NCBI GenBank assembly: GCA_003527145.1
Contig: DPSW01000311.1
Span: 3,187 to 9,163 of the forward strand
Length of the DNA stretch: 5,977 bases
Direction of reading: 5' to 3'
Source: Clostridiaceae bacterium
Lineage (GTDB): Bacteria; Bacillota; Clostridia; Lutisporales; Lutisporaceae
In this document: one piece after another, positions 5,305-5,977 of the stretch
Layout: each line of letters starts with the position of its first letter
How positions within the stretch are numbered: the stretch's first letter is position 1
Notes under the pieces: model-generated
Database searches by the model: none
What the model saw: only the letters and a program-made list of their open reading frames with translations
What the model was told of the DNA's origin: nothing
Made by a program: the position numbers and the translations under genes

Positions 5305-5977
5305 GATATACAAATCTGAAAAAGTCAGCATCGGCACGCCAAAGCCGCTGGTAAACAAGAGTGATGATATATATATCAACCCTATTAAGGAAAATATGAT
5401 TACCAATGATACAAATCCAAGTGATGAGTACGATAATATTATAAGGAACGCCCGGCAAATGTACGCAAGCATAATTGAAGATGCAAATAACGAAGCAAAA
5501 AAAATTGTTGAACAAGGCTATGCTGAGATAGAAGAACTTAAAAAAGAAGCATTAGAAGACGCATACGGGCAAGGTTTTGATAAAGGCTATAAAGAAGCGA
5601 AAGAGGAAACTCAGGCTGTTATTGAAGAAGCAAAAATTATAAGGGATTATCTTGATGAGAGAAAAGGCTATATATATAGAGAAGCAGAGCAAGAAGTCGT
5701 TCAAATAATATTGGACTTATCAAGAAAGATAATTGGCGATGAAATACAGCAAAATAAGGATTTGATCATATCTCAAATTAGGCTGGCATTAGAAAAATGC
5801 ACATATAAAAACAAGGCCACAATCAAGGTAAGCAGTGAAGATTACCCAAATGTACTTGTAAATAAAGGCGTTATTGAATCATTAGTTGAGGGTGTTTCAG
5901 AGGTAGAAATTATTGAAGATAAGTTTTTAAAGAAAGGTGATTGCTTAGTAGATACGCCGTCTGGAGAAGTTAATTCC
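5297..5977 (+). CDS. fliH: FliH, regulator of the flagellar export ATPase FliI, 3' end missing
   Basis: FliH binds FliI as a dimer, holds it inactive until needed and links it to the export gate at the C ring. The frame is open from TTG 5297 to the right edge: 227 codons, no stop, so the C-terminus is outside the window. The N-terminus MYRIYKSEKVSIGTPKPL resembles clostridial FliH openings. A long, strongly charged alpha-helical, probably coiled-coil region follows (about 45-135), with a short GxxxG-type piece GQGFDKGYKE (91-100). The C-terminal domain resembles the stalk subunits of V/F-type ATPases and includes VVQIILDLSRKIIGDEI (134-150), IRLALEKC (161-168) and KFLKKGDCLVDTPSGEV (209-225). 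The start is fixed by TAA immediately upstream in frame and by GGAGGCGAT at 5281-5289. It overlaps fliG by 8 nt. FliH is poorly conserved in sequence, so the call rests on domain pattern plus position between fliG and the expected fliI. Confidence 0.92.
   Translation, partial: MYRIYKSEKVSIGTPKPLVNKSDDIYINPIKENMITNDTNPSDEYDNIIRNARQMYASIIEDANNEAKKIVEQGYAEIEELKKEALEDAYGQGFDKGYKEAKEETQAVIEEAKIIRDYLDERKGYIYREAEQEVVQIILDLSRKIIGDEIQQNKDLIISQIRLALEKCTYKNKATIKVSSEDYPNVLVNKGVIESLVEGVSEVEIIEDKFLKKGDCLVDTPSGEVNS

Noticed and set aside
1..5977. CRISPR array, mobile element, tRNA, rRNA or defence genes
   Set aside because: No repeat-spacer pattern, transposase, terminal repeats or structured RNA gene was seen; nearly all the sequence is accounted for by conserved genes.

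Overview
The window comes from a low-GC, Gram-positive (Firmicutes) chromosome. The strongest clues are the gene order hslU-codY-flgB-flgC-fliE-fliF-fliG-fliH, which matches the Bacillus clpY-codY-fla/che junction, and the presence of CodY itself, which is confined to Firmicutes. AT-rich codon use and strong AGGAGG-type ribosome binding sites fit this. The CodY effector domain resembles clostridial rather than Bacillus CodY as I remember them, so a flagellated member of the Clostridia is the best guess. I cannot name the genus.

Layout, all on the + strand: (1) the 3' end of hslU, the unfoldase ATPase of the HslUV (ClpYQ) protease; (2) complete codY, the global nutritional regulator; (3) a strong intrinsic terminator just after codY; (4) about 340 bp of very AT-rich non-coding DNA with two candidate sigma-A promoters, a weak CodY-like site and several small dyads; (5) a tightly packed flagellar basal-body operon of flgB, flgC, fliE, fliF, fliG and the start of fliH, which runs off the right edge.

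The flagellar genes follow the order of assembly of the motor base: proximal rod (FlgB, FlgC), rod-to-ring adaptor (FliE), MS ring (FliF), rotor switch and torque ring (FliG), and the regulator of the export ATPase (FliH). fliI would be expected next. Gaps range from 19 nt to an 8-nt overlap, and each gene has its own Shine-Dalgarno sequence, so translation is likely coupled. Three of the six flagellar genes (flgC, fliE, fliH) start with TTG. In B. subtilis CodY represses the fla/che operon, and here the regulator lies immediately upstream of its probable target.

This is essentially a conserved housekeeping region. I found no sign of a new defence, mobile or biosynthetic system. The observations most worth following up are a cluster of cysteines in the CodY effector pocket, the regulatory content of the codY-flgB gap, and a divergent segment in FliF.
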